From Avena insularis (Eukaryota; Streptophyta; Magnoliopsida; Poales; Poaceae), in the NCBI GenBank assembly GCA_023614405.1, contig CM042685.1, forward strand, positions 189,568,257 through 189,632,256: a DNA stretch of 64,000 nt, read 5' to 3'. A model generated the notes under the pieces. The model searched no databases, was not told the origin of the DNA, and was given only the letters and a program-made list of their open reading frames with translations. Below, one piece after another: positions 31,815 through 43,745 of this stretch. Made by a program: the position numbers and the translations under genes. The first letter of the stretch is position 1; every line of letters begins with the position of its first letter.

Positions 31815-34800
31815 GTCTCCCACTTGCACTAGAGACAATAATCTAGTTTGAAAACTTTGTGTATTGAACACTTATGGCTTTCTGGTGTTCCATGTACGCA
31901 ATTGCAAGTAGTTAACATAATCTACGGATCTGTCACTTTCAGTTCCATGTGTATTTGCATGTCGTTGCATCTCCACGCATCACTCATTCTCCAATGAGAT
32001 GTCATTGTATAAATTTGGTATTTTGGTGAGACCTTTAGTTCCTTGGGGTTAAATCACGTCGATACTATTTTCGTATAATATATATTTAGTGTTAGCCCAT
32101 TGCGAACCACACCTTAGTTTGATAACAAACTACTTGATACAAATTCCCTCCTTTGCTGCTACTATAGCAGTCATATACTTAGCCTTTTGTTGTAGTATCC
32201 GTCACAATGTCTTAACTTTGGAATTCATCTAAATCCATCATGTAATCTCCTTTCCATTACATTGTGCCACCCATAGTTTAAAATGAGATAAACTTAATTT
32301 GTATCTTGTGAAAAAACTAGTATCAATGTAACGCTTTACATTGAACTATTTGTAATTGTTTGTCACCTCTACACAAATATATTCTTAGTTCTTCCAAAAG
32401 ATCATAAGAATATCCTCACTATCATCCAATGATCATTTTATGATTCATTCTGGTATATGCTCATAACACTTAGATCATAGGACATATCTGGATGTGTACA
32501 TATCATGGTATGATTGATCAAAACATCCTTGTGATTTCACTCATCAAGTGTCAAAGCACTTGAATCTTGTTTCACTTATCAAGTGTCAATACACTTGAAT
32601 CTTGATTCAATTTCTTTCCATGCGACAAGAACTGTTTCTTGTCGTTTTTATATTGAACTCCTTCAATATCTCATATATGTATGTTTGGCACAACCATATT
32701 AGCGTCACAGACTATCCACTATAGACATTCATGCTAAATATTCGGGTTTTGCCTAAGTCTTTCATCGAAAATGAAATTCTTAACCTTTGTCAATAAAATA
32801 TACATCATTTCTAATCAACAAGATGTCATCCACATAATGTATTAGAAATATGTCTCAGTGCTCCCACTTTATTTCTTGCAAATGCAAGCATCTTCATCGT
32901 CTCCTGATAAAATTAAACTTCTTTAACAGTTTCATCACGGTGAAGATTTCCAACTCCGCGATTCTTACTTCAACCATTGAAGTTTGCATGCCCTTTTAGC
33001 ATCCTTTGAATTAACAAAACCTTTTGGACCGTGTCATGCACACGTCCTAGGTAACCATTTTATTAGAAGAATTTTGTTTTGTTTATTCATCTACCATATA
33101 CCAAAATATATGTAGTGGTTGCTACTTTAATCCGTCCAGACTAAATATCGCTATGAAAGATCAAATCTTGTCATAGTCAACTCCTTGAACATTGTTGTAA
33201 ATTACTTTACCAACATGTCGATTATTTCATAGATGTGAAACATCCATGTCTATTTTCTTTATAGATCCAAAAACGACCGATAGGTTTTTACACCTTTCCG
33301 GAGAGTCTTCCAAGTTCAAAACTTGATTTCTTGTGTATGGAACTATCACGGATTTTATGGATTCAAGCCATTTGACAGAGTCAGGGCCCATCATCGCTTC
33401 TTTGCATGTAGTCAGTTCATCATTGTCAAACAATAATGATTTACTCTCAAATCTCAACATTTGATTGTTTATCCGACCTACTTGGTTCAATAGGAACTTA
33501 GACCTCCGTGACCGCAACCTTTGAGGCACGTGAGCCATGAGCATTTTGGATGCCTCCGGAACATTTTCCGATGTTGCGCAACTCAGCACATATAACTAAG
33601 GTTCATTAACCTTGTTAAAGTTCTATTGTCCTCCCACTTAACCTTTTATGAAAACCTTCTTTTTCAAGAAACTTCACGTTTCAAGAGACAAACCCTTTTG
33701 TCCTTGGTGTTATGGAGGAATATCCAATGGTTATTCGAAATAACCTACAAAGACATGCTCATCCGACTTTGGTTGTAAACATCTTACTTATGCTTAGCAT
33801 ACCAAAATTTAAGAAATGATAATTTGGGTTTTTACCCCAAACCATAACTTCCATGGTGTCATTTCAACGGATCAAGATGGAGCTCTTTTCAGTGTAAAAG
33901 CGGTAGTCTCTAAAGCTTTTAGTCTTTTTAAAACATAATGGCAGTTTTATAAATAACACCTTTGATCCAACCATGTCAAACAAGGTTTCATTACAAATCT
34001 CAAACACTCCATACTCCTATGGTGTTTTGGGAGATGTAAATCTAGGTGTTTTGCTAAACTTGCAACTCAAATAAATCCCTTTATGATAAATCATAATTCA
34101 TTTTTTTTCTTGTTACACTTGTAACTCAAATAAATCCCTTTATGATAAAATCATAAATCATTTATTTTCTTGTTACAATGATTTTCCACTTCATCTTGAA
34201 AGTCCTTGAAACATTTTCAAATATTTCATACTTCTTTCTCATTAAGTGAATATTCACTCAAATTTCCGGAGAAAGCATATGAAGTTGAAGTCCATCGCTT
34301 ACGACTATACATAATGGACTACATACATCGATATGTATAAATTCCAATATTTTAGTCGTTCGTCCTTCTTTGGCCTTTGAACGAAGTTTTAATTATCCCG
34401 ACGAAAGTCTCACAAGCGTCATTTGATCAAATCAAAGACTCCAAAAATCCATGAAAATGGAGTTTCTTCATGTTTTCTTTCCAATATAATTTAAACGGCG
34501 ATGTCACTTCGTAAGTGATCTTCCAATCATCTGTCTTGGACATTTTAGCATTAGCTTTATGGATGTGATTTCTTCAACCAGATTTGTAAATCATCCATCT
34601 TATATGGAATACAGTAATTATTTGAACAACCTTTGTTCTCATAAAACCTGATTTAAATAACAATTATTAAAACAAATCTTGAATTCTAGCTTTGATGTCA
34701 ACGAGAAATACAAACAACGGTTTGTTTGTTTTCGATGAACATCATCACATATTCTCTTGCTAGTTACTTAGGCCATTGTGGTTCATGAATTGCGTCATTC

Positions 34801-36727
34801 CGTATGAAATTTCATACCAACCAATTCGGTATCCAATACCCAAGAACCACATTGTTTAACAAGCAAAGAATACAACCATAACATGTATATCATCTATATA
34901 CCTAAACTAGATATCTCCAGTCTTTTCTTTTCTGCCAAATATATTTTATAGATTCTCTTTTAGCATTTCCTTTTCCTTTTCTAAAAGAATCTATCAACAT
35001 AAACAGTGGCGCCATATACATGACACATAGTCCAAAGCGTGTATATTCAAATAATAATACCTTTGGACTTGCACTTTGAAGTAGATCACCATCATCAAAT
35101 GATCGGCATTCTTTCAAAATCCATTCTTTAGTAATCTTTTAGTGTAGTAAACACTTTACATACATCTTATATTCATCCTTATCATGATGACTTTCATGAT
35201 CAAGCTAATATAGCTTATAAAGACGAATCGTGTGTATAGCGTTACTTTCCAAAAACCCTTTTGGATGATTAGGATGTCTAGCATCTCCAACCTTTGTAAA
35301 TTCTCATCCAATATGAGAACATACATTATACTCTATCATATTGCAACCAAAACATTGTTTCAGATATCGTTATATCTGTCACACATGATGGTTTCTGAAA
35401 CAATTCTTTCAGCTCCTAGATAATCTCGATATTTAAATCAAGAATCATGGAGGCAAACATGATACTTAAGATACTAACACTAGAATTGTTACTCTCAATT
35501 TAATACTAATTATCAAATTTCATGAAGTAAACAGAGTTTGTTGAAAGTTTGCAATAGGACTTTAAACTTTAGATTGACACTCAACACAATACGATACCAG
35601 TTCATAAAGTAAATATCCAGAATTCTATAGTTCTATTATCTCAATTACAACTATGCATAAGGTGGTGAACGAATGCCAATGACTACAACAAATTATGCAA
35701 ATTCACTTTGATTTAATTTATGATAAATTGAGTTCTACTAATCCAAATTAGAAATGAACTCCCACTCAAAAACGACATCCCTCGTGCCTTTTTGGTGATT
35801 ACATGAACCAAATCCACTACACCAAGTCCGATCATCACGTGAGTCGGTGTAGCTTCAAAGGTGAGAATCAAATGGGCATCATATCTATCATATGACTCAT
35901 GCTTAACCTTTCAGTCTGTGTTCCAAAGCCATGTCTGTACATGCTAGGCTCGCCAAGTAAGAACCTTAGTATTCACGTGTGTAACTGTCTTACACCCGTA
36001 ATATGGTCGTGGATCTAAGAACACCCGATCATCATGTGATGTCTTGGAGCGACGAAACATAATCGGTGCATACTTAAGGAAGAACACATTCTTATCTTGA
36101 TATTTAAATGAGGGATCATATTATTATGCTAATAAAACGCCAAACAAGCAATATAAGATGCAATCAAACATCACATGTTTTTAAGTGAAATGATATGGCT
36201 CCCGCATATGATCTCCATCATGTGCTCCTTGGTATGATCACTATCATACCTCTATGTGTAAGGCCAAGGTCTATGGAACTTACACGTTATGTGTGTTGTA
36301 AGAGTATCATCTCATACTTCTACTTACAACATAACCATATCATAACACTAGCCCAACAACAATCTAAACTAGACGCCTCTAATTTATCCATTGCAAGTTT
36401 TACGTGGCTTAGGGCTTTCGAAGATAGAACCGTTCTTACCTATGAACATGAACCACAACAAGGATAATCAAATTGTTGACAACTTGCTGCAAATTAGATA
36501 TTGACTATAGTAGGAGAGACAGACACCCTCTAGCCACTTATGCAAAACTAGTTGCATGTCAAGCGTGGAACATGTCTCATGTGTGAGGACATGTAAAGTT
36601 TGTCCGGGCCGCTTCATCCCACTATGCCACCAATATCCAAAGTACAACTAAGAAGCAATAAAATGATCATCGTCGCCCACATACTCATATGTGTACTACC
36701 CGTGCAAAGCATCTACGCATATATCCC
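31815..36727 (-). pseudogene. Decayed internal region of Copia A with RT remnant
   Basis: Almost 5 kb without an intact Copia polyprotein. The best remnant is the minus frame 33227-33589. It resembles the beginning of Copia RT (TTCKEAMMGPDSVKWLESIK, then YTRNQVLNLEDSPERC), the segment that precedes the catalytic palm. The next stretch to the left, where the palm should be, has no readable frame. The minus-strand polypurine tract lies at 31815-31829 and the PBS follows on the right. Confidence 0.7.
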
Positions 36728-36739
36728 GCTCTGATACCA
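36728..36739 (-). other. Primer-binding site of Copia A
   Basis: GCTCTGATACCA, the reverse complement of TGGTATCAGAGC (initiator Met tRNA type), lies next to the LTR start at 36741. Confidence 0.88.
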
Positions 36740-36740
36740 C

Positions 36741-36891
36741 TATAGGGTTCACATCATAGAAAACAAAAAAATTCCTACGATGGGAACAACTATGTACCAA
36801 GATCTATCTACTAGATACAAACAGCAGGCGGATGTATATTCGTAGAGAACATACCCTTGAAGACCAATAAAGCTTAACGAGTTAAACTCAT
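36741..36891 (-). repeat. 5' LTR of Copia A, first piece
   Basis: It begins TATAGGGTTC (expected TG changed to TA) and runs to ACTCAT, where Gypsy B is inserted. It corresponds to the start of the left LTR plus the ~38 bases lost there. Confidence 0.85.
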
Positions 36892-37390
36892 TGACGAGGT
36901 TTAATCTCGTCAATGCCCATTGTTATGGACTTGGGTTTTGGAGAAGATGGGGATGCTGGAGATCGCGGAACGGTTAGCAAACAAGCAACACGGGGACATG
37001 AGGTTTACCCAGGTTCAGGACCCCGGAGGGAAAACCCTACTCCTTCTTGTCTGCTCTTGATTACGGCGGAACCGAAAGTTACAGGGGTGCGCAGATGCAA
37101 TCTGGCGTGGAGGTGTGTATGCGGTGGTATGAGAGAGAGCCTCCTCGCCATGACCTCCTAGCCTTTATATAGAGATAGGCAGGTCTCGGGCACAGATCGA
37201 GTCGGTTACAGGTTCTAGGGTTTATCCCTTTGAATATTCTATCTACTCTAGTCTTGTTCTCCAAGGATCCGAAGGCGTCAGGGCCTTGGCCACCCGAAAG
37301 TCTTTATGGGCTGGCGCATATTCTCGTGGTCCTTCCTTGGGCTGGACTAGGTATGCTAAGGTCATGTACCCGTAGGGTATAACCATGTTA
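36892..37390 (-). repeat. 3' LTR of element B
   Basis: 499 bp, TGACGAGG to CATGTTA (final CA changed to TA). It contains a minus-strand TATATAAAG at 37164-37172 and starts with the inverted pair TTGACGAG/CTCGTCAA. Confidence 0.9.
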
Positions 37391-38250
37391 GTAGCCCCTG
37401 AGTGTTCAGTCAAATAGTAGATTCGGCTGAGGACTCTTCATTCTTTCGGGTGCGGCTATCTCTGTTTGCTAGAGAATGATTTGAGCATGTAGGGATTGTT
37501 GATGCGTGTGCCTGACTCTCCCGACGGATCAGGGTCAGTTAACTGTCTTAGGACAAAACAACACGATCTTCTTCAGATTCGAGTCCCTCGACTTGAACCC
37601 GGAACATATGTTGGCATAATTTGACTCAGGCCGCGGAGGACTTATAGGAGTGGAATTCCAGTGAATTTTAAATGATGTACCCAACGCGTCCATCGGCATT
37701 TTTCATCGCGCCTGCTGGCACAGATTCTCACTAGCAGAGCGCAGTCGTGTGCGTTGCCAGGCCATCAGATGATATCTGTAGGTCTTATCTTTGCGTCGCA
37801 AACACAGCATCCGAAATTTTATCACCGCGGAGGTGTTTCGGGTGGCCAAGGAGGATGTTTACTCACTTAGCGTTGGTTGGGGCAGAGTTTCCGAAAAGTT
37901 TTGCATGCCGATCCAAAGGATCGCAGTCGAAGAATTCATAGGGTGCACGACCATCGCTCCCTATGGGAGTAGCCCCCGAGTGTTTGTTCGAGTCGTAGAC
38001 TCGAGCAGAGACTTTAATTCTGTCTTTGTTGACTTTTAGGTCCATAGGACACAAATTTTTCGGATGCTTGAATCCATCCTCCCTATGGGAGTAGCCCCCG
38101 AGTCCGTAGTGGAGTCATAGACTCGACGTAGGACTCGAAGAATAGTTCAATGATTTAGTACTTTGATCATTTTGGTCTTGGCCGTATCGATAGAGTAGCC
38201 CCCGAGTAGTTAGTCGAATCGTAGATTCGAGTGAGTACTCTTAATTGTGT
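37391..38250 (-). repeat. Four degenerate ~55-bp repeats built around the polypurine tract
   Basis: Plus-strand units start GTAGCCCC(C/T)GAGT at about 37391, 37969, 38091 and 38194. Each is followed by a TCGAGTCGTAGACTCGA-like segment and a GAG-ACT-TT tail. The first unit abuts the 3' LTR, so on the minus strand its ACTCAGGGGCTAC is the expected polypurine tract; the other three carry CTCGGGGGCTAC. No coding sequence is supported in this stretch. Confidence 0.75.
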
Positions 38251-38692
38251 AGCCGAAGAATTGTAAGTATAGCTTTCGATGATGTCAGTGCTGACGATCG
38301 ATGACCTCAAGCGTCTTCGGCACCAGAGATGATGTGACTGGACGAACATGGGTCCCACCTTTTGACTTTGAGTTGACTGGTCACGCGCGGCGTGGAGATA
38401 ATTACGACGTTGCCTCGATTTCCGTGTGTAGTGGACGGCGTGTGAACGACGGCTCGCTGCTGGGCTGACACGTGGACGGTCAGATCTTGGTGTTGGCTCT
38501 AGGTCTTCCTGATGGTCACCGTGCATCGTTCTCGTCCTTATAATCATTGGGGAAAAGTTAGTTTGTTTTCACTGCATCCATTCCTGTTTCACTGCTCCCA
38601 TCTTCCTTGAGCTTTCTTACTGCGCGCTGGAATTTCCCCGAGCTTTTCCTTCCTTGATTCTGCGTGCTCATCGTCGTCACCGCCGCACTGCG

Positions 38693-41534
38693 ATGGGGAA
38701 GCCCAAGAAGTCCTCCACTGCAGTTAGTACCAATGTTGCCGCCGGCAGCAAAAAGGGTTCTGCCGCCACTCGCGTCACCGATGGTGGCTGGCGGTGATCG
38801 GAGACGCGCGAAGGTGACCTCCGCAAGCTCCATGAGTGGGGTCTTATCCCGCAGGACAGGGAGGCCGTCAGAGTCCCCGGCGACGAGGTAATTCCTCGTC
38901 CTCCCGCTGGGTTTCGGGTCATGTTCATCGCGTTTGTCCTTCGGGGCCTTTCTTTCCCAATCCATGATTTTCTCCGTGGATTGCTTTTTCTTTATGGCAT
39001 CCAGCTTCATCATCTTTCCCCAAACTCTCTTCTTCATGTCGCCTTCTTCATCACGTTCTGCGAGTGCTGGCTCGGTATCGAGCCACACTTTGGCCTCTTA
39101 CGAAAGCTCTATTCCGTGAAGAGGCAATCTGGCTCCGATGGTGTTTATCCCATTGGGGGCTGCATCATTTCCCTTAAATCCAACTTGCTTTTCTTCTCTT
39201 TTTCTATGTCCGAGTCTGTCCAGTACTGGCGGAGGCGGTGGTTTTACATCCACGACTCCATAGTGGTCGGACAAAATTTGGTCTTGCTCCTTTCGACCCC
39301 TTCTAGAAAATCGAGCCGAAGAGGTCCTGGAAGAACCAGATCTTGGATGGCGAGGTGACGGAGATAGAGGGGCTCTATCGTCGGGTGGAGGATCTCCAGT
39401 TGATTCCGGATAAAGAGGTGAACGGTGTGGATATCATCTGCACCTTCCTTCAACATCGTGTGCAGCCGCTCTAGGCTAGGGCGCACCCGATGTTCCTTTA
39501 TTCTGGTCGTCGTGATCCGACTAGGGTTTCAGGTGAGGAGTTCTCCAAGGGGGATCTCAACGGGATTCTTCGTCCGCTGCTGAAGTACAAGGCTGGAGAG
39601 GATATTCCGGGGAAGTCGCTGACTCCTCCATTTGCTGCTTCTCGTCCGGTTCCGCAGGTGTAGATCTGGGACATGCGCTAGCGCTTTTTTCGACTGCGTT
39701 TTCCTTGTATTTGCTTGTGTGCTTACAAATTTGCTTTTCCTTTTGCGCAGGAGTTCAAAGTGCCAGGCATGCCTCCGCCACTACCCGAACTGCTTCCGGA
39801 TGCACCGGTCAATGAGGTAGTGGACTCCATGTCCGAGCTTCCTTCAGCGCAGTCGTCGACTGAGGAGGATTTTGATTCTAGCGAGGAGCAGACTCGAAAG
39901 CGGGCGCGGAGCTTGAGCGAGACGTCGGATGCTTCGACTCCGCCGACGCCTAGGGACCCGTTGTGCCTTGAGCGTCATAGTGGGGATCACGGGGGCTCTT
40001 CCTCTCCTATTCCTGCTGTTCCCGTGCGGGCTGTGGTGCCGCACCCGCCGGCGAAGCGGAAGAAGGAAGAGAAGAAAGAAGAGAAGAAGGGCAGGAGGAC
40101 CCTGCCTGTCTTCGACTTGAGCGATCTCGACTCGTAAGTTTTATCCAGATGCCTTTATTCTCTTTTGGTTTTGCTTGACTGTTCTTGTCTGATGTTTTCT
40201 ATTGCATCCACTCTTCCGACGGCTCCTTCAGTGATGGCGCTCGGGAGATGGTGGGGGAGTCGAAGGTTGCTCCTCCTCCTCCTCAGACGATGTCCACCTC
40301 TGAGGGCGTTGCTCCGAACCCTTCTCCGCAGGAGGCTCGGGTGGTTGTCCCTCAGAAGACTGCAGGCGAACCTTCGGAGTCGCCGTCTAACCATGTAAGT
40401 GATTTTGTTTTCTGCCTCAGGGGGAGCCCCCGAGCCTTTTCGGATGATCTGCTGATCATTTTTCTTCGTGCCTCGGGGGGAGCCCCCGAGCCTCTTTCAG
40501 ATGATCTGCTGATCGTGCCTTTTTTGTTTGTACTTGCCTCGGGGGGAGCCCCCGAGCGCTCTTTTTGTGTGTGTATTCTGTCTTGCTCGTTCTTTGGGCG
40601 TAGCCCCATAGCCTTTCTTTTGATGAGTAGTGTCTTTTTGGAGCCTTTTGTGCAAGGCGCCAACCAACTGGTGCAGCAGCACCTGGCGTTGGAGGCCAGC
40701 TTCAAGCAGTTTCAGGGTACGTTCATGGCTTAGTCTTTTTGCGTCTTCTTCTATTTCCTTTTCTTTGATCTGATAAGTGTTCTGCTGTTTGCAGAGGACA
40801 ACAATACCACCTTCCGCGAGCTTGATGCTCTCAAAAAGAGCCTTGGGCGAGCGGATAAGAAAGCCGAGGACGCCGTTGGCGCGAAGGAGCGCCTCGAGCA
40901 GGAGCTAGCCAACGCGATCGCGGGAGGCGCTGCGGCGAGGAGGCTGATGGCGGCTGCCAAGGCTATTTCGGGTGAGTGGTTTCGTCTTTTCCTTGCTGGC
41001 TTCCTTGTCTTTTCTTCTATTACCTTTTTATTCACGTTGCTTCTTCCGTTTGTTTAGATGTCGCAGGCGTCGAGTTTGATCTCGGTGCTCTGGAGCACGG
41101 AAGTGCTCTAGATGATGCCACTGCGGCGGTCAAAGACCGCTGCAGTACCGTGGTCGGCTCACTCTCTAAGGCCAAGGAGGTTCTTGGGCGCTTCTATAAG
41201 GAGCTCGTCCCCAAGGGCGTCGCCCTTGAGGATGTCGACTTGGCGGATCTGTTGTCACCGACGCTGCAGCATACAAGCGCAGCGAAGGCATCGGTGCATC
41301 CGTCGGGCTGGCGATGGCCCTGGCATCTGGAGCGGAGCTGGATCTTCATCAGGTCACCTCGCAGATGCCAACGGCTGCTGACGGATCCGAGGTATCCTTC
41401 GCCCTCTATGCTGCCCGTTGTAAACGTTATGGGCCGAAGTTGATTGACTTGCTGGATGAGTATGCGTTGAGGCAGCAGGGGGGGCCAAGAGCAGGCAGTC
41501 TGGCTCCGAAGCTACTCAGGATGCAGCTTCTTAG
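38693..41534 (+). pseudogene. Antisense multi-exon accessory gene of element B (PF04195-like)
   Basis: Plus-strand gene lying opposite to gag-pol. Proposed exons by splice consensus: 38693-39657, 39751-40133, 40232-40394, 40657-40716, 40795-40971 and 41059-41534. Exon 1 encodes the putative gypsy-type transposon domain (PF04195) with LRKLHEWGLIPQDREAVRVP and RGLSFPIHDFLRGLLFLYG. Exon 2 is Ser/Glu/Pro-rich with a basic nuclear-signal-like run (PAKRKKEEKKEEKKGRR); exons 4-6 are coiled coil (KKSLGRADKKAEDAVGAKER). An in-frame TGA at 38795-38797, a shift near 39290, a stop near 39470 and a shift near 41270 break this copy. Such antisense ORFs are known from Tat-clade elements; their function is unknown. 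The 3' end is followed by T-rich, polyadenylation-like sequence. Confidence 0.65.
40412..40565 (+). repeat. Three ~57-66-bp tandem units inside a proposed intron
   Basis: Units with CTCGGGGGGAGCCCCCGAG (first copy CTCAGGGGGAGCCCCCGAG) start at about 40412, 40469 and 40534. The first two continue with the conserved GATGATCTGCTGATC segment. The core is an inverted repeat with arms CTCGGGGG and CCCCCGAG around GAG. They lie between exons 3 and 4 of the antisense gene. Confidence 0.85.
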
Positions 41535-41749
41535 GCCTTGTAGTTGTAGGATAGCTTTTGTTTATGTTGTTGTAATTATGTCCATGAACAGTCCTTGTGC
41601 CACGCAGTGGCTTTTTGCTGCATATAATGAATCTCCGAGCTCTTTGTCCATTTGAGTGTTTGTTCATATCGCTGCCTTCTTTTCCCCTAGGGACCTTCGG
41701 GTGATGATACCGTTAGCACTTCGCCCGCACTGCAGCTGCGGCATATCTT

Positions 41750-42438
41750 TGGATGGTGTGTCGTAGCTTTTGTTTCTTCGTGACCGCATCCGTAGTCTTC
41801 AGAAATAACTGCTTGGAGTGCGCGGCCACGCTGACATTTGGAAGTCGAAGGCGAAGCGGGGTGCTGCCAGAGAGGAGTATTTGATGGGGGAGTTGCGTCG
41901 TCTGGCCGAACAGCTTTAATGTAAGTTTTTGCTGCTCCATGTTTCGGATGCGGCTGCTGGCCGGTCATCTTACTTTGCCATTGTTGCAGGTGCCAACCTT
42001 GTTCCTAAGGAGGAAAAGGAGCGTGTTGCTGTTCGGATCAACTGCTTGACCCAGAAGGACATGGAGGCCGGCGGTTTTTTCTGGATGGACCGCGGTCGTG
42101 CCATGGTCCTTGCGACTGTGCAGGATCGTGTTCACCAGGTGTCGTGGGTGTTGCGCCAAGCGAAGGCTTCGTTGGCGTCGGTTCTTCACGTGATGTTTCC
42201 CCTGGATGAGGCACAGTCGACTCTATGGGGCCTACTGGCAAAATTTTGGGATGTGCATCATGTCAGGGAGCTGGTGCGGCATCAGCTAGTTGCAGGGGTA
42301 AAGGCTGCACTTTCTCTCGTGCGGCTACATCGTCCTGATGTGGACCTTGCTGCTGTGGCAGCCGGGCCGCCTCTTCGGCCGAATGGCGGTGTGTGGGATA
42401 TGCGTCCACATTATGCGTCTGTAAGGCAGTATGCCTAA
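41750..42438 (+). pseudogene. Second antisense exon cluster of element B
   Basis: A clear exon 41990-42438 follows a good acceptor (TGCCATTGTTGCAG) and encodes about 149 residues ending in TAA: KEEKERVAVRINCLTQKDME, FPLDEAQSTLWGLLAKF, then ALSLVRLHRPDVDLAAVAAG. It reads like the C-terminal helical domain of Tat antisense proteins. An upstream block (about 41780-41921) has a coiled-coil frame ending LRRLAEQL, but with an internal TAA and a terminal TAA just before a GTAAGT donor. It could be the end of the same gene as 38693-41534, which has its own stop at 41532, or a separate partly duplicated unit. Confidence 0.5.
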
Positions 42439-42839
42439 CAAATTGTAGATCTCTTTGAGTACGTGCGCAGGTGATTCTTCAAAATAGGTAGCACCTGTAA
42501 AAAGATAGATGTAAAATTTGTATTTATATGACTGGGCGTGTTATGCCCTTTGCTGTAAAGGTTTGTTGTTGTTAGCACGTGGTGCTTTGTTTGTGTGCGC
42601 GTCCTTTTCGTTAGCCTGACGTGGTCAGCTACTCAGGTGTACACGCGTTATCCTTAGTCGACGAGTCGTGAGGTGAGGGGAGCCCCCGAGTGTGTTGTAA
42701 TATGAAAAAATGCAAGTAATAGACGAATTTTTTTTGGGGCGAGACACTTAGCTTTATTCATATCGTAAGGAGGAGGTACATTGTTCAACTGAGTAGCCTT
42801 GGCTGAATAGCCTTATTGAAAGTAAAAGAGGGAGGTAGC

Positions 42840-43745
42840 TAGGGGTAGAAGCGTCGCAATTGTGCGACGTTCCATGGGTTGGAGTATGCGACTCCAGACT
42901 CCACGTGTTTTAGGCGATAGGCGCCACCTGGATGACTTTAGTGACGAGGTAGGGTCCTTCCCATGGTGACTCGAATTTCTTCGGTCACTCTTGATTGAGT
43001 CGCAAGACTAGGTCTCCTTCGACGAAGGACCTTGGGCGCAGCCGTCGGCTGTGGTAGTTGCGGAGGCTCTGTTGATACACCGCTGATCGAGCTGCTGCTA
43101 TGTCACGTGCTTCGTCGAGTGTGTCGACGGCGTCTTCGAGTGCAGCCGTTGATTCGGCTTCGCTGTAGGCGACGACCCGTGGGGCCTTATGGCGTACCTC
43201 TGCTGGTAGCACGTCTTCGGCTCCGTGCAAGAAGGGCGTGTAGCCAGTTGAGCTGTTCGGTGTCGTGCGCAAGCTCCAGAGGACCGAGGGTAGCTCCTGT
43301 GTCCAGGCTCCTGCGAGTCGCTCAAGTGGGCTCATTAGGTGCTTCTTGATGCCAGCACCGACGAGGCCGTTTGCCTTTTCGACCTGCCCGTTCGTTTGCG
43401 GGTGTGCCACGGAGGCATATACGATGTCGATTCTGAGGTATTCGCAGAAGTCCTGGAATTCTTTGGAGATGAAGTTCGACCCATTGTCGGTGATGATGTT
43501 GTGCGGCACGCCGAACCTATAGACAATGGATTCGAAGAACTTGACGGCAGTTTTGCCCTTTTGGTTAGTGACGGGCATGGCCTCAATCCACTTGGTGAAT
43601 TTGTCATTGCGACTGTGGAGGTGACGCGTGACCTCCTTTCGAGGACCTTGGCAGTTTGCCGATCATATCGAGCCCCCATTGGGCGAAAGGCCAGAGGTAT
43701 GGGCCTAAGCTCTGATCCGGGTGCGTGCGGTTTGTTGGGAAACCT
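42840..43745 (-). pseudogene. Integrase core and C-terminus, element B
   Basis: The minus frame 43578-42985 contains the second catalytic Asp (NIITDNGSNFISKEFQDFC) and the Glu (PQTNGQVEKANG), then the conserved SVLWSLRTTPNSSTGYTPF. The first Asp (LDMIG) sits upstream in another frame, so there is a frameshift between 43746 and 43578. The C-terminal part (KKFESPWEGPYLVTKV) follows a stop at 42985-42987. The break points make the enzyme non-functional. Confidence 0.82.

Noticed and set aside
38558..39088. 176-aa minus-strand ORF in element B
   Set aside because: It is the complement of the PF04195-like exon on the plus strand, which has the recognisable domain.
40412..40565. Spaced repeats resembling a CRISPR array
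   Set aside because: Only three units, in a plant retrotransposon intron, with homologous rather than unique spacers.
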